A stretch of 42,387 nt of DNA from Clostridium sp. (GCA_022773025.1 JALEZF010000074.1:1-42387), one strand, 5' to 3'; positions 9,053 to 17,203 are shown, counted from the stretch's first letter. Numbers and translations are program-made. The notes: generated by a model not told the origin, from the letters alone.

Positions 9053-10111
9053 ATGGCAAATTTAGATATGGAAAAAATGAAAGCTATTGAAGCGGCTATG
9101 GGCCAAATAGAAAAACAATTTGGTAAAGGCTCAATTATGAAACTTGGAGAAAACAGTATTTTAACTTTAGATGCGATTTCAACAGGGTGTTTAGACTTAG
9201 ATATAGCTCTAGGCATAGGTGGAGTTCCTAAGGGAAGAATTATAGAGATATATGGACCTGAATCTTCAGGTAAGACTACTGTGACCTTACATATGATAGC
9301 AGAGGCACAAAAAGCAGGGGGAGCTGCTGCGTTTATAGATGCAGAACATGCACTAGACCCTGTTTATGCTAAAATATTAGGTGTAGATGTAGATAATTTA
9401 ATTGTATCTCAGCCAGATACAGGAGAACAGGCTTTAGAGATAGCAGAAGCTCTAGTTCGTTCTGGTGCTATAGATATAGTTGTAGTAGACTCAGTTGCAG
9501 CCCTAGTACCTAAAGCAGAAATAGATGGAGAAATGGGCGATTCTCACGTAGGACTACAAGCAAGACTTATGTCTCAAGCCTTAAGAAAACTTGCAGGTAG
9601 TATAAATAAATCTAAATGTTGCGTTGTTTTCATTAATCAGCTAAGAGAAAAAGTTGGAATTATGTTCGGAAATCCAGAAACAACTCCAGGTGGAAGAGCT
9701 CTTAAATTCTATGCATCTGTAAGAATGGATATAAGAAGAATAGATTCTATTAAACAAGGCGATGAGATAATAGGAAATAGAACTCGTATAAAGGTTATAA
9801 AGAACAAAGTTGCCCCTCCGTTTAGACAGGCTGAATTTGATATAATGTATAATGGCGGAATATCAAAAGAAGGTAATGTACTAGATGTAGGAGTAAAAGA
9901 GGAAATTGTACAAAAAAGTGGTGCTTGGTTCTCTTATAAAGATATAAGACTAGGACAAGGTAGAGAAAATGCTAAGCAGTATTTAAAAGAAAATCCAGCA
10001 GTATTGAATGAAATTGATGAAATAATAAGAAATAAACATGGTCTTCCTGTAGCTAATTCAAAAACAGAAGTAGTAGCTAGCAAAGATGATGCAAAAGATA
10101 CAAAAAAATAA
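9053..10111 (+). CDS. recA: Recombinase RecA
   Basis: An ATP-dependent strand-exchange protein and the co-protease that triggers LexA self-cleavage. The protein has 352 residues. Walker [10 protein letters not shown] is at residues 68-76; the Walker B region [11 protein letters not shown] and the QALRKLAG and FINQLREK segments are all present. The C-terminal tail is rich in Lys, Asp and Glu, as is usual. The ribosome site GGAAGGTGG precedes the ATG. It is monocistronic, with its own promoter, LexA box and terminator. Confidence 0.98.
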   Translation: MANLDMEKMKAIEAAMGQIEKQFGKGSIMKLGENSILTLDAISTGCLDLDIALGIGGVPKGRIIEIYGPESSGKTTVTLHMIAEAQKAGGAAAFIDAEHALDPVYAKILGVDVDNLIVSQPDTGEQALEIAEALVRSGAIDIVVVDSVAALVPKAEIDGEMGDSHVGLQARLMSQALRKLAGSINKSKCCVVFINQLREKVGIMFGNPETTPGGRALKFYASVRMDIRRIDSIKQGDEIIGNRTRIKVIKNKVAPPFRQAEFDIMYNGGISKEGNVLDVGVKEEIVQKSGAWFSYKDIRLGQGRENAKQYLKENPAVLNEIDEIIRNKHGLPVANSKTEVVASKDDAKDTKK

Positions 10112-10119
10112 TTTACTAA

Positions 10120-10155
10120 AATAAGAGGTAAGAGAAAATCTTGCCTCTTATTATC
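10120..10155 (+). terminator. Terminator after recA
   Basis: A 14-bp stem (AATAAGAGGTAAGA with TCTTGCCTCTTATT, one T-G pair) with loop GAAAA. The tail is short (ATCTT), and the next promoter begins immediately. Confidence 0.8.
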
Positions 10156-10184
10156 TTGACATATATTTAAAATTAATATAAAAT
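10156..10184 (+). promoter_or_regulatory. rny promoter (sigma-A type)
   Basis: TTGACA (10156-10161), 17-base spacer, TAAAAT (10179-10184). It implies an untranslated leader of about 105 bases before the rny start codon. Confidence 0.75.
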
Positions 10185-10231
10185 AAATACAAATACTGGT
10201 TTATCATATTCACATAAAGTTAGAATATATT

Positions 10232-10293
10232 ACACCTTTTTTGGACTTTCATTTTGACTAAAGTATTAAATTCCAAGAAAGCCAAGGAGGTGT
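10232..10293 (+). promoter_or_regulatory. Leader hairpin that encloses the rny ribosome site
   Basis: The leader segment 10232-10250 pairs with 10277-10293. From the outside there are six pairs (ACACCT with AGGTGT), two T-G pairs, TTGG with CCAA, then CTTTC with GAAAG, with single-base bulges at T10238 and A10245 and a 26-base loop. The 3' arm contains the whole Shine-Dalgarno AAGGAGGTG. About 17 pairs are formed, so the ribosome site should be hidden unless the helix is opened. The role is inferred. Confidence 0.65.
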
Positions 10294-10298
10294 TACAA

Positions 10299-11843
10299 AT
10301 GCAGTATGTATTTACTATAATACTTGTATTATTATTTATACTTTGTGGTGTTTTGTATTTTAAGTTAAACAAAAAAATTAAAGCATCTGAAAGTAACATA
10401 TTAAAGTCAGAACAAGACGCTCAAGTTATGCTTGAGAACACAAAAAGAGAAGCCGAATCTTTAAAGAAGGAATCTATTCTTGAAGCTAAAGAAGAGGTTC
10501 ACAGACTAAGAACTGATTTTGAAAAAGAATCACGTGAAAGAAGAAATGAAATTCAACGATTAGAGAGAAGATTAATTCAAAGAGAGGAATCACTCGATAA
10601 AAAGAATGATTTACTCGAAAAAAAGGAAGAAGTTATCGCTAAGAAGTTTCAAGATGTTGAACAGATTGAAACTGAGGTAAAAGAACTTTATGCTAAAGAG
10701 AGAGAAGAACTAGAAAGAATTTCAGGGCTAACTACTGAAGAAGCAAAAGATTTGCTTTTAAAGGAAGTTAACAAAGAAATAAAGCATGAAGCGGCTCTTA
10801 TGATTAAAGACGTTGAAAGCAAGGCAAAGGATGAAGCTGAAAAGAGAGCAAAGGAAATAATAACTGGTGCTATACAAAGATGTGCAGCAGACCATGTTTC
10901 AGAATCTACAGTTCATGTAGTAGCTCTTCCAAATGATGAAATGAAGGGCAGAATAATAGGTAGAGAAGGTCGAAATATTCGTACTTTAGAAACCTTAACA
11001 GGAGTTGACCTTATAATAGATGATACTCCAGAAGCTGTAATTCTTTCAAGCTTTGATCCGATAAGAAGAGAGATTGCTAGAATTGCTTTGGAAAAATTAA
11101 TTGTAGATGGAAGAATCCATCCAGCTAGAATCGAAGAGATGGTTGAAAGGGCTAAGAAAGATATCGAAAATGATATTAAAGAAGAAGGTGAGCAAGCAAC
11201 TTTTGAAACAGGTGTTCACGGACTTCATGGAGAGCTTATAAAGCTTCTTGGAAGATTAAAATACAGAACTAGCTATGGTCAAAACGTTTTAAAACATTCT
11301 ATGGAAGTTTCACATTTAGCAGCCCTTATGGCAGCTGAATTAGGATTGGATGTTACTTTGGCTAAGCGTGCTGGATTGTTACATGACATCGGAAAAGCAC
11401 TAGATCATGAAATTGAAGGACCTCATGCCTTAATAGGCGCTGATGTAGCTAAAAAGTATCATGAATCACCTATAATTGTTAATGCAATAGGTGCTCATCA
11501 TGGGGACATTGAAATGTTATCTCTTGAAGCTGTATTAGTTCAAGCAGCAGATGCTATTTCTGCAGCTAGACCTGGTGCAAGAAGAGAAACTTTAGAAACA
11601 TACATCAAAAGATTAGAAAAGTTAGAAGATATCGCAAACTGTTATGAAGGTGTAGAGAAATCATATGCCATCCAAGCAGGAAGAGAAATCAGAATTATGG
11701 TGAAACCAGAACAAATTGATGATGCAGGGGCTATAGATATGGCAAGAAACATAGTTAAGAGGATAGAAAACGAATTAGAATATCCTGGTCAAATAAAGAT
11801 AAACGTTATAAGAGAGACCCGTGCAGTTGACTATGCAAAATAA
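10299..11843 (+). CDS. rny: Ribonuclease Y
   Basis: A membrane-anchored endoribonuclease that starts mRNA decay in Firmicutes and works with PNPase. The protein has 514 residues. An N-terminal membrane helix (about 2-22) is followed by a long charged coiled coil (about 25-190), a KH domain with [15 protein letters not shown] near 215-235, and an HD domain with [12 protein letters not shown] near 333 and [12 protein letters not shown] near 360. I placed the start at ATG 10299, behind AAGGAGGTG; a longer frame from a TTG at 10254 has no ribosome site and would put 15 polar residues before the membrane helix. It is flanked by its own promoter and terminator. Confidence 0.95.
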   Translation: MQYVFTIILVLLFILCGVLYFKLNKKIKASESNILKSEQDAQVMLENTKREAESLKKESILEAKEEVHRLRTDFEKESRERRNEIQRLERRLIQREESLDKKNDLLEKKEEVIAKKFQDVEQIETEVKELYAKEREELERISGLTTEEAKDLLLKEVNKEIKHEAALMIKDVESKAKDEAEKRAKEIITGAIQRCAADHVSESTVHVVALPNDEMKGRIIGREGRNIRTLETLTGVDLIIDDTPEAVILSSFDPIRREIARIALEKLIVDGRIHPARIEEMVERAKKDIENDIKEEGEQATFETGVHGLHGELIKLLGRLKYRTSYGQNVLKHSMEVSHLAALMAAELGLDVTLAKRAGLLHDIGKALDHEIEGPHALIGADVAKKYHESPIIVNAIGAHHGDIEMLSLEAVLVQAADAISAARPGARRETLETYIKRLEKLEDIANCYEGVEKSYAIQAGREIRIMVKPEQIDDAGAIDMARNIVKRIENELEYPGQIKINVIRETRAVDYAK

Positions 11844-11853
11844 TAATTATTAT

Positions 11854-11890
11854 AAAATACATTTTGTTTTACAAAATGTATTTTATTTTT
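11854..11890 (+). terminator. Terminator after rny
   Basis: A perfect 14-bp stem (AAAATACATTTTGT with ACAAAATGTATTTT) with loop TTT and a T-rich tail. Confidence 0.88.
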
Positions 11891-11905
11891 GTGAAAATTC
11901 ATAAA

Positions 11906-11930
11906 AGGGTTTAGTGGTTATATGTAGAAT
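11906..11930 (+). promoter_or_regulatory. Possible sigma-H promoter of spoVS
   Basis: AGGGTTT (11906-11912), 14 bases, GAAT (11927-11930) resembles the sigma-H pattern AGGA-TTT with GAAT 12-14 bases downstream. Bacillus spoVS is sigma-H dependent, which supports the call. One base differs in the -35. Confidence 0.45.
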
Positions 11931-11982
11931 AATATAAAAGAGCAATTATATTGTAGACTATATACATAGGGGGTAAAATTCA

Positions 11983-12243
11983 ATGGAAGTACTAAAAGTT
12001 TCAACAAAATCAAATCCAAATTCGGTAGCAGGAGCTTTAGCAGCAATTTTAAAAGAGAAAAATACCGTAGAGATTCAAGCTATAGGAGCAGGGGCTATAA
12101 ATCAAGCTGTAAAAGCGGTAGCTATCGCAAGAGGTTTTGTTGCGCCAGCGGGGAAAGATATCGTTTGTATTCCAGCATTTACTGATATAGAAATTGACGG
12201 GGAAGAAAGAACAGCTATTAAGCTTATAGTTCAACCAAGATAG
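11983..12243 (+). CDS. spoVS: Stage V sporulation protein S
   Basis: An 86-residue protein of the highly conserved SpoVS family, with an Alba-like fold. The whole length matches, including AGALAAILKE, VEIQAIGAGAINQAVKAVAIARG and the C-terminal IDGEERTAIKLIVQPR. In Bacillus it affects septation timing and coat/cortex stages, and nucleic-acid binding has been proposed. Monocistronic, with the ribosome site AGGGGGT and its own terminator. It follows rny as in Bacillus. Confidence 0.96.
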   Translation: MEVLKVSTKSNPNSVAGALAAILKEKNTVEIQAIGAGAINQAVKAVAIARGFVAPAGKDIVCIPAFTDIEIDGEERTAIKLIVQPR

Positions 12244-12255
12244 TAAATGTATACA

Positions 12256-12291
12256 TAAAGAGTTTGAATAACATCAAACTCTTTATTTTAT
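12256..12291 (+). terminator. Terminator after spoVS
   Basis: A perfect 12-bp stem (TAAAGAGTTTGA with TCAAACTCTTTA), loop ATAACA, then TTTTAT. Confidence 0.85.
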
Positions 12292-12363
12292 ATAAAAATT
12301 GAAATGAATTATTAAAATAGGCAATATTTCTTTGTAGATTTAGTAAAAGATTATTATTTAGCG

Positions 12364-12391
12364 TTGAATTGTACAAAAAAAATGATATAAT
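12364..12391 (+). promoter_or_regulatory. ptsH promoter (sigma-A type)
   Basis: TTGAAT (12364-12369), 16-base spacer, TATAAT (12386-12391), 36 bases before the HPr start codon. Confidence 0.65.
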
Positions 12392-12427
12392 ATAGTAGTT
12401 AATTAAAAATTTAAAGAGGTGGTAATT

Positions 12428-12688
12428 ATGGTATCTAAAGAGGTTGTAGTAAAAAACGCAACAGGTCTTCACGCTAGACCAGCAACATTACTTGTGAAGA
12501 AGGCTTCATCATTCAAATCAGATGTAAGTATGGAGTTCAATGGAAAGAAAGCTAACATAAAGAGCTTAATAGGAGTTTTATCTCTAGGAGTTACTAAAGA
12601 TGCAAACGTTACTGTTATAGCATCTGGAGATGACGAAACTTTAGCTGTTGAAGAAATCGTTAAATTAATCGAATCAATCGAAGAATAA
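12428..12688 (+). CDS. ptsH: Phosphocarrier protein HPr
   Basis: An 86-residue cytosolic carrier that passes phosphate from Enzyme I to the EIIA domains of sugar PTS systems. The active-site histidine is His15 in TGLHARPA, and the regulatory serine is Ser46 in NIKSLIGV. Both are present, so the protein can serve transport and, through HPr kinase and CcpA, carbon catabolite control. The absence of Ser46 would have pointed to a Crh- or NPr-like variant, which is not the case. The start is ATG 12428 after AAAGAGGTGG. It stands alone, not next to ptsI, as in other clostridia. Confidence 0.95.
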   Translation: MVSKEVVVKNATGLHARPATLLVKKASSFKSDVSMEFNGKKANIKSLIGVLSLGVTKDANVTVIASGDDETLAVEEIVKLIESIEE

Positions 12689-12700
12689 TTTAACATAAAA

Positions 12701-12737
12701 ATTAAGAGTCGCTTTATAGTGACTCTTAATTATTTTT
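12701..12737. terminator. Bidirectional terminator between ptsH and the DUF378 gene
   Basis: A 13-bp stem (ATTAAGAGTCGCT with AGTGACTCTTAAT, one G-T pair) with loop TTAT and T-rich sequence on the plus side. The 3' arm contains the end of the opposing DUF378 gene. Confidence 0.75.
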
Positions 12738-12947
12738 CGATAAACTTGTCTTCTCTCTTAAAATTAAAAGAGATACATATATAGCGGAAAATCCTATTAT
12801 TAAATATATAATACGTTGGACTAATGGGGAAAATCTAAAAATAGCTCTAACTATATCAAATTTGAATAAACCTACAAATGCCCAATTGATAGAGCCTATT
12901 AATGTTAATAGTATAGCTATTTTATCTAAAGCATTAAGTTTGAACAT
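12726..12947 (-). CDS. DUF378 family small membrane protein
   Basis: A 73-residue protein with two membrane helices (about residues 9-30 and 43-64). The family pattern ALDKIAILLTLIGSINWAFVGLFKFDIV is well kept. The ribosome site (GGAGG on the minus strand) precedes the ATG. DUF378 proteins are widespread in Firmicutes and their function is unknown. It is convergent with ptsH and divergent from purB; nothing in the context suggests a specific role. Confidence 0.85.
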   Translation of the reverse strand: MFKLNALDKIAILLTLIGSINWAFVGLFKFDIVRAIFRFSPLVQRIIYLIIGFSAIYVSLLILREKTSLSKNN

Positions 12948-13030
12948 AATTATACCTCCAAATAATTAATTTTAGTAAATTATATTATAAATATTTTAAA
13001 ATATAACTAAAAAAATCTATGAATTTATGG

Positions 13031-13073
13031 TATAATACGAATGAAAATAAAAATTCAAAAAATAATATTCGTA
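13031..13073 (+). promoter_or_regulatory. -10 element and inverted repeat in the purB leader
   Basis: TATAAT lies at 13031-13036 with no clear -35. Directly after it, TACGAAT (13036-13042) and ATTCGTA (13067-13073) form a 7-bp inverted repeat with a 24-base spacer that ends right before the ribosome site CGGAGG. It could be an operator or a leader stem; I cannot tell which. Confidence 0.4.
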
Positions 13074-13085
13074 CGGAGGCTGAAT

Positions 13086-14516
13086 ATGAGAAATGAATAT
13101 AGTACACCATTAAACACTAGATATGCATCCCATGAGATGAGCTACTTATTTTCAGATGAAATGAAATTTACAACTTGGAGAAAACTTTGGGTTGCTTTAG
13201 CTGAGTGTGAAAAGGAACTTGGATTAAATATAACAGATGAGCAGATAAATGAATTAAAGGCTAATATACATAATATAAACTATGAAGATGCAGAAAAAAG
13301 AGAGCGTGAAGTTAGACATGACGTTATGAGTCACGTTTATGCTTATGGTCTTCAATGCCCAAGTGCCAAGGGCATAATTCACCTTGGAGCAACAAGCTGC
13401 TATGTAGGAGATAATACAGATATAATAATAATGAGAGAAGCGTTAAAGGTTGTAAGAACTAAAGTTTTAAATGTTATGGACTCATTATCTAAGTTTGCTC
13501 TTGAGTACAAGAGTCTTCCTACACTTGGATTTACACATCTTCAACCAGCACAGCTTACTACAGTTGGTAAGAGAGCTACTTTGTGGCTTCAAGACTTAGC
13601 TTTAGACTTAGAGAACATAGATCATGTTTTATCGACTTTAAGAATGAGGGGAGTAAAAGGAACTACAGGAACTCAAGCCAGCTTTATGACTCTTTTCAAT
13701 AACGATGAGGAGTTAGTAATAAAACTAGATAAGATGGTTGCTAATAAGTTTAATTTTAAAGAAAGCTATTATGTAACAGGTCAAACTTATTCTAGAAAGG
13801 TAGATTCTATAGTTTTAAATACTCTTTCTGAAGTTGCGCAAAGTGCATACAAATTCAGTAATGACATGAGAATTCTTCAGCATTTAAAAGAAATAGAAGA
13901 GCCATTCGAAAAACATCAAATAGGATCTTCTGCAATGGCTTACAAGAGAAACCCTATGCGTTCTGAAAGATTAGGTTCTCTTGCTAGATATGTAATAGTA
14001 GATGCTTTAAATCCTGCTATTACAGCTTCAACTCAATGGTTCGAAAGAACATTAGATGATTCTGCTAATAAGAGAATATCTATATCAGAAGGATTCCTAG
14101 CTTTAGACGGAGTTTTAAATCTTTACTCCAATATAGTAGAAAATTTAGTTGTATATGAAAAAGTTATAGCATCACGTGTAAATAGCGAACTTCCTTTTAT
14201 GGCTACAGAAAATATAATGATGGAAGCTGTAAAAAGAGGAGGGGATAGACAGGAACTTCATGAGAAAATAAGAGTTCATTCTATGGAAGCTGCTAGACGT
14301 GTAAAAGAAGAAGGATTAAGCAATGATCTTTTAGAGAGAATAATAAACGATTCAAGTTTTGGATTATCAAAAGAAGAAATTCTTTCAGTTGTTGATCCAA
14401 AGAACTTTATTGGAAGAGCACCAGGTCAAGTTGAAACTTTTGTAAATGAATATATAAAACCTATATTAGATGAAAATAAAGATTGTTTAGGAAAAACTGC
14501 AGAAATAAATGTATAA
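13086..14516 (+). CDS. purB: Adenylosuccinate lyase
   Basis: Splits SAICAR and adenylosuccinate with release of fumarate in purine synthesis. The protein has 476 residues, of the fumarase/aspartase superfamily. The signature loop SSAMAYKRNP is at about 281-290, HDVMSH is near residue 78 and TTVGKRATLW near 155. Adenylosuccinate lyase is chosen over other lyases because of the overall MRNEYSTPLNTRYASHEM start and the length. The start is ATG 13086 after CGGAGG; the longer frame from 13041 lies in the leader. Monocistronic, not in a pur operon here. Confidence 0.94.
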   Translation: MRNEYSTPLNTRYASHEMSYLFSDEMKFTTWRKLWVALAECEKELGLNITDEQINELKANIHNINYEDAEKREREVRHDVMSHVYAYGLQCPSAKGIIHLGATSCYVGDNTDIIIMREALKVVRTKVLNVMDSLSKFALEYKSLPTLGFTHLQPAQLTTVGKRATLWLQDLALDLENIDHVLSTLRMRGVKGTTGTQASFMTLFNNDEELVIKLDKMVANKFNFKESYYVTGQTYSRKVDSIVLNTLSEVAQSAYKFSNDMRILQHLKEIEEPFEKHQIGSSAMAYKRNPMRSERLGSLARYVIVDALNPAITASTQWFERTLDDSANKRISISEGFLALDGVLNLYSNIVENLVVYEKVIASRVNSELPFMATENIMMEAVKRGGDRQELHEKIRVHSMEAARRVKEEGLSNDLLERIINDSSFGLSKEEILSVVDPKNFIGRAPGQVETFVNEYIKPILDENKDCLGKTAEINV

Positions 14517-14531
14517 ATAAAAAGTTTAGAT

Positions 14532-14571
14532 AAAAACACGGAGATAAAAAGATCTCCGTGTTTTTTATTTT
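14532..14571 (+). terminator. Terminator after purB
   Basis: A stem of about 14 bp centred on ACACGGAGAT with ATCTCCGTGT, loop AAAAAG, and a T6-plus tail. Confidence 0.92.
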
Positions 14572-15044
14572 GTGGATATGTTGATACAAGTGTTATCAAA
14601 GATAAAATTAGAAATAACTAACAGAAACCTCTGAAAAATATTATGTAATCAAAAAACTGAAACTTTGTCTATAAATTTTCTAAAAAACTTCAAAATTAAA
14701 CAAAATAAATTTAAAGCGTAGATTTTGGTGTAATTTTAGAAAAAAGTATTTCTCCAATAGCATAAATCTACAATAAACACTTTTGCAAACTCAGAAAACT
14801 TATTAAAATCGATGCTGTGTAAATAAATGTATATTAGTATCGAATAGATTTTTGAAATGTAGAAAGATTTTATCCTTCCAATAACGTCGTGAAATATACA
14901 TTTCACGACGTTATTGGGATTATTTTCACTGATTAGAAGATAAAACATGATTTTCATCATATAACTTGTTAAATAAAGCTTAGTGTCTTAAAATATATAA
15001 TGTACCTATGAAAATAAAGTTTTTAATTGGAGGCTTTAAGAGAT
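14572..15044 (+). other. Non-coding stretch between purB and the recombinase gene
   Basis: About 470 bases without a supportable ORF. It holds the large palindrome at 14878-14917 and a shorter inverted repeat (GTAGATTT at 14718-14725 with AAATCTAC at 14764-14771). A TATAAT at 14996-15001 could be the -10 of the recombinase gene, but no convincing -35 is seen. It could harbour a small RNA ending at the palindrome. Confidence 0.5.
14878..14917. repeat. Perfect 18-bp palindrome with a 4-base loop
   Basis: The two 18-base arms (14878-14895 and 14900-14917) are perfect inverted copies around ATAC; one G-T and one A-T pair could extend the stem to 20. No strong T-run follows on either strand (plus side: GATTATTTTC). 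It is not adjacent to a recognised gene end. Confidence 0.9.
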
Positions 15045-16034
15045 ATGAAATATAATATAGATGATTTAAAGGAAATGAATTCGTTGCCTCAAACATTAAT
15101 AGAATTTCTAAATTATTTGGATGTAATCAAAGGAAAATCTCCAAACACCATAGTTGCATACAAAGCTGATTTAATTATGTTTTTTAGATTTATCAAAATA
15201 TACAAAGGTCTTAATGAAAAAGATTGTGACTTTGAAGAAATTACAATAGATGATATAGGAAACAGAGTTATTCGTTCTATAAAACTTAGCGATTTATATG
15301 CTTTTCTATCTTTTACCGAGAAATACAGAAACAATGGATCTTATGCTCGTGCTAGAAAAGTTGCCACTTTAAAGTCCTTTTTTAAATATCTTTATGGTAA
15401 AAGCAAAATCATAGACGAAAATCCAGCTATGGAACTGGAATCTCCTAAGATAAACAAGAGAAACCCTATTTATTTAACTTTGAACGAAAGTCAAACTTTA
15501 CTTAGATCTTTAGATCGTAGTAATAAGAATTACGAAAGGGATTACTGTATACTTACTTTGTTTTTGAACTGTGGACTTCGAGTATCTGAGCTTTGCAGCA
15601 TTGATATTACCAAGATAAAAGAAGACACCCTTACTATAATCGGAAAAGGAAACAAGGAACGTACAGTGTATTTGAACAAAGCGTGTCTTAAGGCTATATC
15701 GGATTATTTGGCTGTAAGAGATGGCTCGGGACTTCCTGAAGCCGAAAGGAATTCTTTGTTTATAAGCAATAAACAAAGGCAAATAAGTGTTCGTAGTGTA
15801 GAGAGACTAGTAAAAAAATACACTGAAGAAGCCGGCCTTACCAAAAACAAATATACACCTCACAAATTACGTCATACTGCTGCGACATTAATGTACAAGC
15901 ATGGTAATGTAGATATTAGAAGTCTTCAACAAATATTAGGCCATGAAAATATATCTACTACCCAGATATATACCCACGTAGACAACGAAACTCTAAGAGA
16001 AGCAGTAAAATCAAATCCATTAAGTGATGAATAA
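15045..16034 (+). CDS. Tyrosine recombinase, XerC/XerD type
   Basis: A 329-residue site-specific recombinase; such proteins resolve chromosome dimers. An N-terminal SAM-like core-binding domain (about 10-130) precedes the catalytic domain. The catalytic set is complete: Arg179 (CGLRVSEL), Lys201 (GKGNKER), His273 and Arg276 (PHKLRH), His300 (LGHENI) and Tyr309 (QIYTHV). The location next to lexA is common in clostridia, so a housekeeping Xer is likelier than a phage integrase. XerC, XerD or a single XerA-like role cannot be separated by eye. I chose ATG 15045 because GGAGG lies 11 bases upstream; a TTG at 15027 overlaps that site. Confidence 0.88.
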   Translation: MKYNIDDLKEMNSLPQTLIEFLNYLDVIKGKSPNTIVAYKADLIMFFRFIKIYKGLNEKDCDFEEITIDDIGNRVIRSIKLSDLYAFLSFTEKYRNNGSYARARKVATLKSFFKYLYGKSKIIDENPAMELESPKINKRNPIYLTLNESQTLLRSLDRSNKNYERDYCILTLFLNCGLRVSELCSIDITKIKEDTLTIIGKGNKERTVYLNKACLKAISDYLAVRDGSGLPEAERNSLFISNKQRQISVRSVERLVKKYTEEAGLTKNKYTPHKLRHTAATLMYKHGNVDIRSLQQILGHENISTTQIYTHVDNETLREAVKSNPLSDE

Positions 16035-16069
16035 GACTTTCTGCTCTACTCTATCCTTTTGCTGCAATA

Positions 16070-16101
16070 AAAAAACAAGGATTTATTTATCCTTGTTTTT
16101 T
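16070..16101. terminator. Bidirectional terminator between xer and the Cys-rich gene
   Basis: A perfect 13-bp stem (A6-CAAGGAT with ATCCTTG-T6) with a 6-base loop; A and T runs on both sides serve both strands. The stop of the minus gene is in the loop. Confidence 0.88.
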
Positions 16102-16463
16102 AATCTTATAAGACCAGGGAATTCTTCTATGAAATCGTCAGAAAGATTTTCTGGATCTTCTACTAAATCTTTTAGTTCTTTTATATCATCTATAAAATCC
16201 CAAGTGTCTTCCCCTTCTTTGTAATCATCATATATAGGCTCGTGAGATATGTATTCATCTTCTACTATATCGCTAGTATATTCTTTGCTTTCATCTTCGT
16301 TTTCGGCAATCTCTTCTACTTTTATACCTCGTATATCTACTCCATCAATTCCTAAGCATTTTCCGCAATTGTCGCATGTCTTATTAGGATCGTATTCACA
16401 TTTAAAGCATTCATCGCAATCTTCGGTACAAATTCTAGATTCATCAAATAAACATTTTTTCAT
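16083..16463 (-). CDS. Cys-rich acidic protein of unknown function
   Basis: A 126-residue protein I do not recognise by name. The first 40 residues hold eight or so cysteines in short spacings (CLFDESRIC, CDECFKC, CDNCGKC), suggesting a zinc or iron-sulfur site. The rest is strongly acidic, rich in Asp and Glu, and probably largely helical or disordered (KELKDLVEDPENLSDDFIEEF). No signal or membrane segment. I chose ATG 16463 because AGGAGGGG lies 9-10 bases before it; a GTG three codons upstream touches the ribosome site. It is divergent from lexA, and the shared promoter region contains a LexA box. Confidence 0.75.
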   Translation of the reverse strand: MKKCLFDESRICTEDCDECFKCEYDPNKTCDNCGKCLGIDGVDIRGIKVEEIAENEDESKEYTSDIVEDEYISHEPIYDDYKEGEDTWDFIDDIKELKDLVEDPENLSDDFIEEFPGLIRLKNKDK

Positions 16464-16492
16464 AAATGACACCCCTCCTACTCAACTTATCT

Positions 16493-16521
16493 ATTATATC
16501 AGAACTATTTGCCTAAATCAA
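16493..16521 (-). promoter_or_regulatory. Promoter of the Cys-rich gene
   Basis: On the minus strand, TTGATT (16521-16516), 17-base spacer, TATAAT (16498-16493), about 30 bases before the start codon. Back to back with the lexA promoter. Confidence 0.7.
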
Positions 16522-16527
16522 ACCTAA

Positions 16528-16539
16528 GAACATAAGTTT
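16528..16539 (+). promoter_or_regulatory. LexA box between lexA and the Cys-rich gene
   Basis: GAACATAAGTTT fits the SOS core GAAC-N4-GTTC/T. It overlaps the first bases of the lexA -35 and lies 6 bases upstream of the -35 of the divergent gene. Autoregulation of lexA is expected; control of the other gene is inferred. Confidence 0.75.
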
Positions 16540-16566
16540 GATATACCTTTATAAATGTGTTATAAT
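16538..16566 (+). promoter_or_regulatory. lexA promoter (sigma-A type)
   Basis: TTGATA (16538-16543), 17-base spacer, TATAAT (16561-16566), 26 bases before the lexA start codon. Confidence 0.75.
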
Positions 16567-16592
16567 GTGAGTAGAATTGAGAGGTGGAAAAT

Positions 16593-17201
16593 ATGGCTGA
16601 ATGCAAAAACCAAAAACAAACCGAGATATATGAATTTTTAAAAAAGTATACAGAAGAAAAGGGATATCCCCCATCAGTAAGAGAAATTTGTGAAGCTGTT
16701 TCTTTGAGATCTACATCTACAGTTCACGGGCATCTTAAAAGATTAGAGAAAAAAGGACTTATAAAAAGAGATCCTACAAAACCAAGAGCTTTAGAAATAT
16801 TAGAGCTTAATCACGGCAATAAAGAATTTATTCATATACCTGTAATAGGCAGAGTCACTGCAGGAATGCCTGTATTAGCTTTTGAAAACATAGAAGATAC
16901 TTTTGCCCTTCCAGCTAACTTTATAAAGCATGATAGAGAATTATTTATGCTTAAGGTAATGGGAGAAAGTATGATTGAAGCCGGTATTAATGATGGAGAT
17001 TTTGCCATTATCGAAAAAACTTCAAGTGCAAGTAATGGAGAAATTATAGTTGCTTTAATTGATAATGAAGCAACCATAAAAAGGTTTTTTAAAGAATCAG
17101 ATCATATAAGACTACAGCCTGAAAATTCAACTATGTCACCTATAATAGTTGATACATGCTCCATCTTAGGAAAATTAGTTGGGATTTATAGAAAATACTA
17201 A
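16593..17201 (+). CDS. lexA: SOS repressor LexA
   Basis: A 202-residue transcriptional repressor of the SOS regulon that cleaves itself when RecA filaments form. The N-terminal winged helix contains [11 protein letters not shown] and [15 protein letters not shown]-like segments (about 26-58). The cleavage site is Ala90-Gly91 (VTAGMPV); the catalytic dyad is Ser126 (MGESMIEAG) and Lys163 (EATIKRF). All key residues are present, so it should be functional. The start is ATG 16593 behind GAGAGGTGG; an upstream in-frame GTG overlaps the ribosome site. recA with its LexA box is in the same window. Confidence 0.97.
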   Translation: MAECKNQKQTEIYEFLKKYTEEKGYPPSVREICEAVSLRSTSTVHGHLKRLEKKGLIKRDPTKPRALEILELNHGNKEFIHIPVIGRVTAGMPVLAFENIEDTFALPANFIKHDRELFMLKVMGESMIEAGINDGDFAIIEKTSSASNGEIIVALIDNEATIKRFFKESDHIRLQPENSTMSPIIVDTCSILGKLVGIYRKY

Positions 17202-17203
17202 AT

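Noticed and set aside
10254-10298. Longer RNase Y start at TTG 10254
   Set aside because: It would place polar residues before the membrane anchor, and AAGGAGGTG clearly serves ATG 10299.
14625-14655. Possible dif site near the recombinase gene (TATTATGTAA resembles the right arm of Bacillus dif)
   Set aside because: The left arm does not match, and such AT-rich strings are frequent here.
14736-14960. 74-codon minus-strand open frame in the gap between purB and the recombinase gene
   Set aside because: No ribosome site, it runs through the large palindrome, and its composition is that of translated AT-rich non-coding DNA.
15045-16034. Phage or integrative-element integrase instead of a housekeeping Xer
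   Set aside because: No phage genes, tRNA attachment site or composition shift around it; the position beside lexA is common in clostridia.
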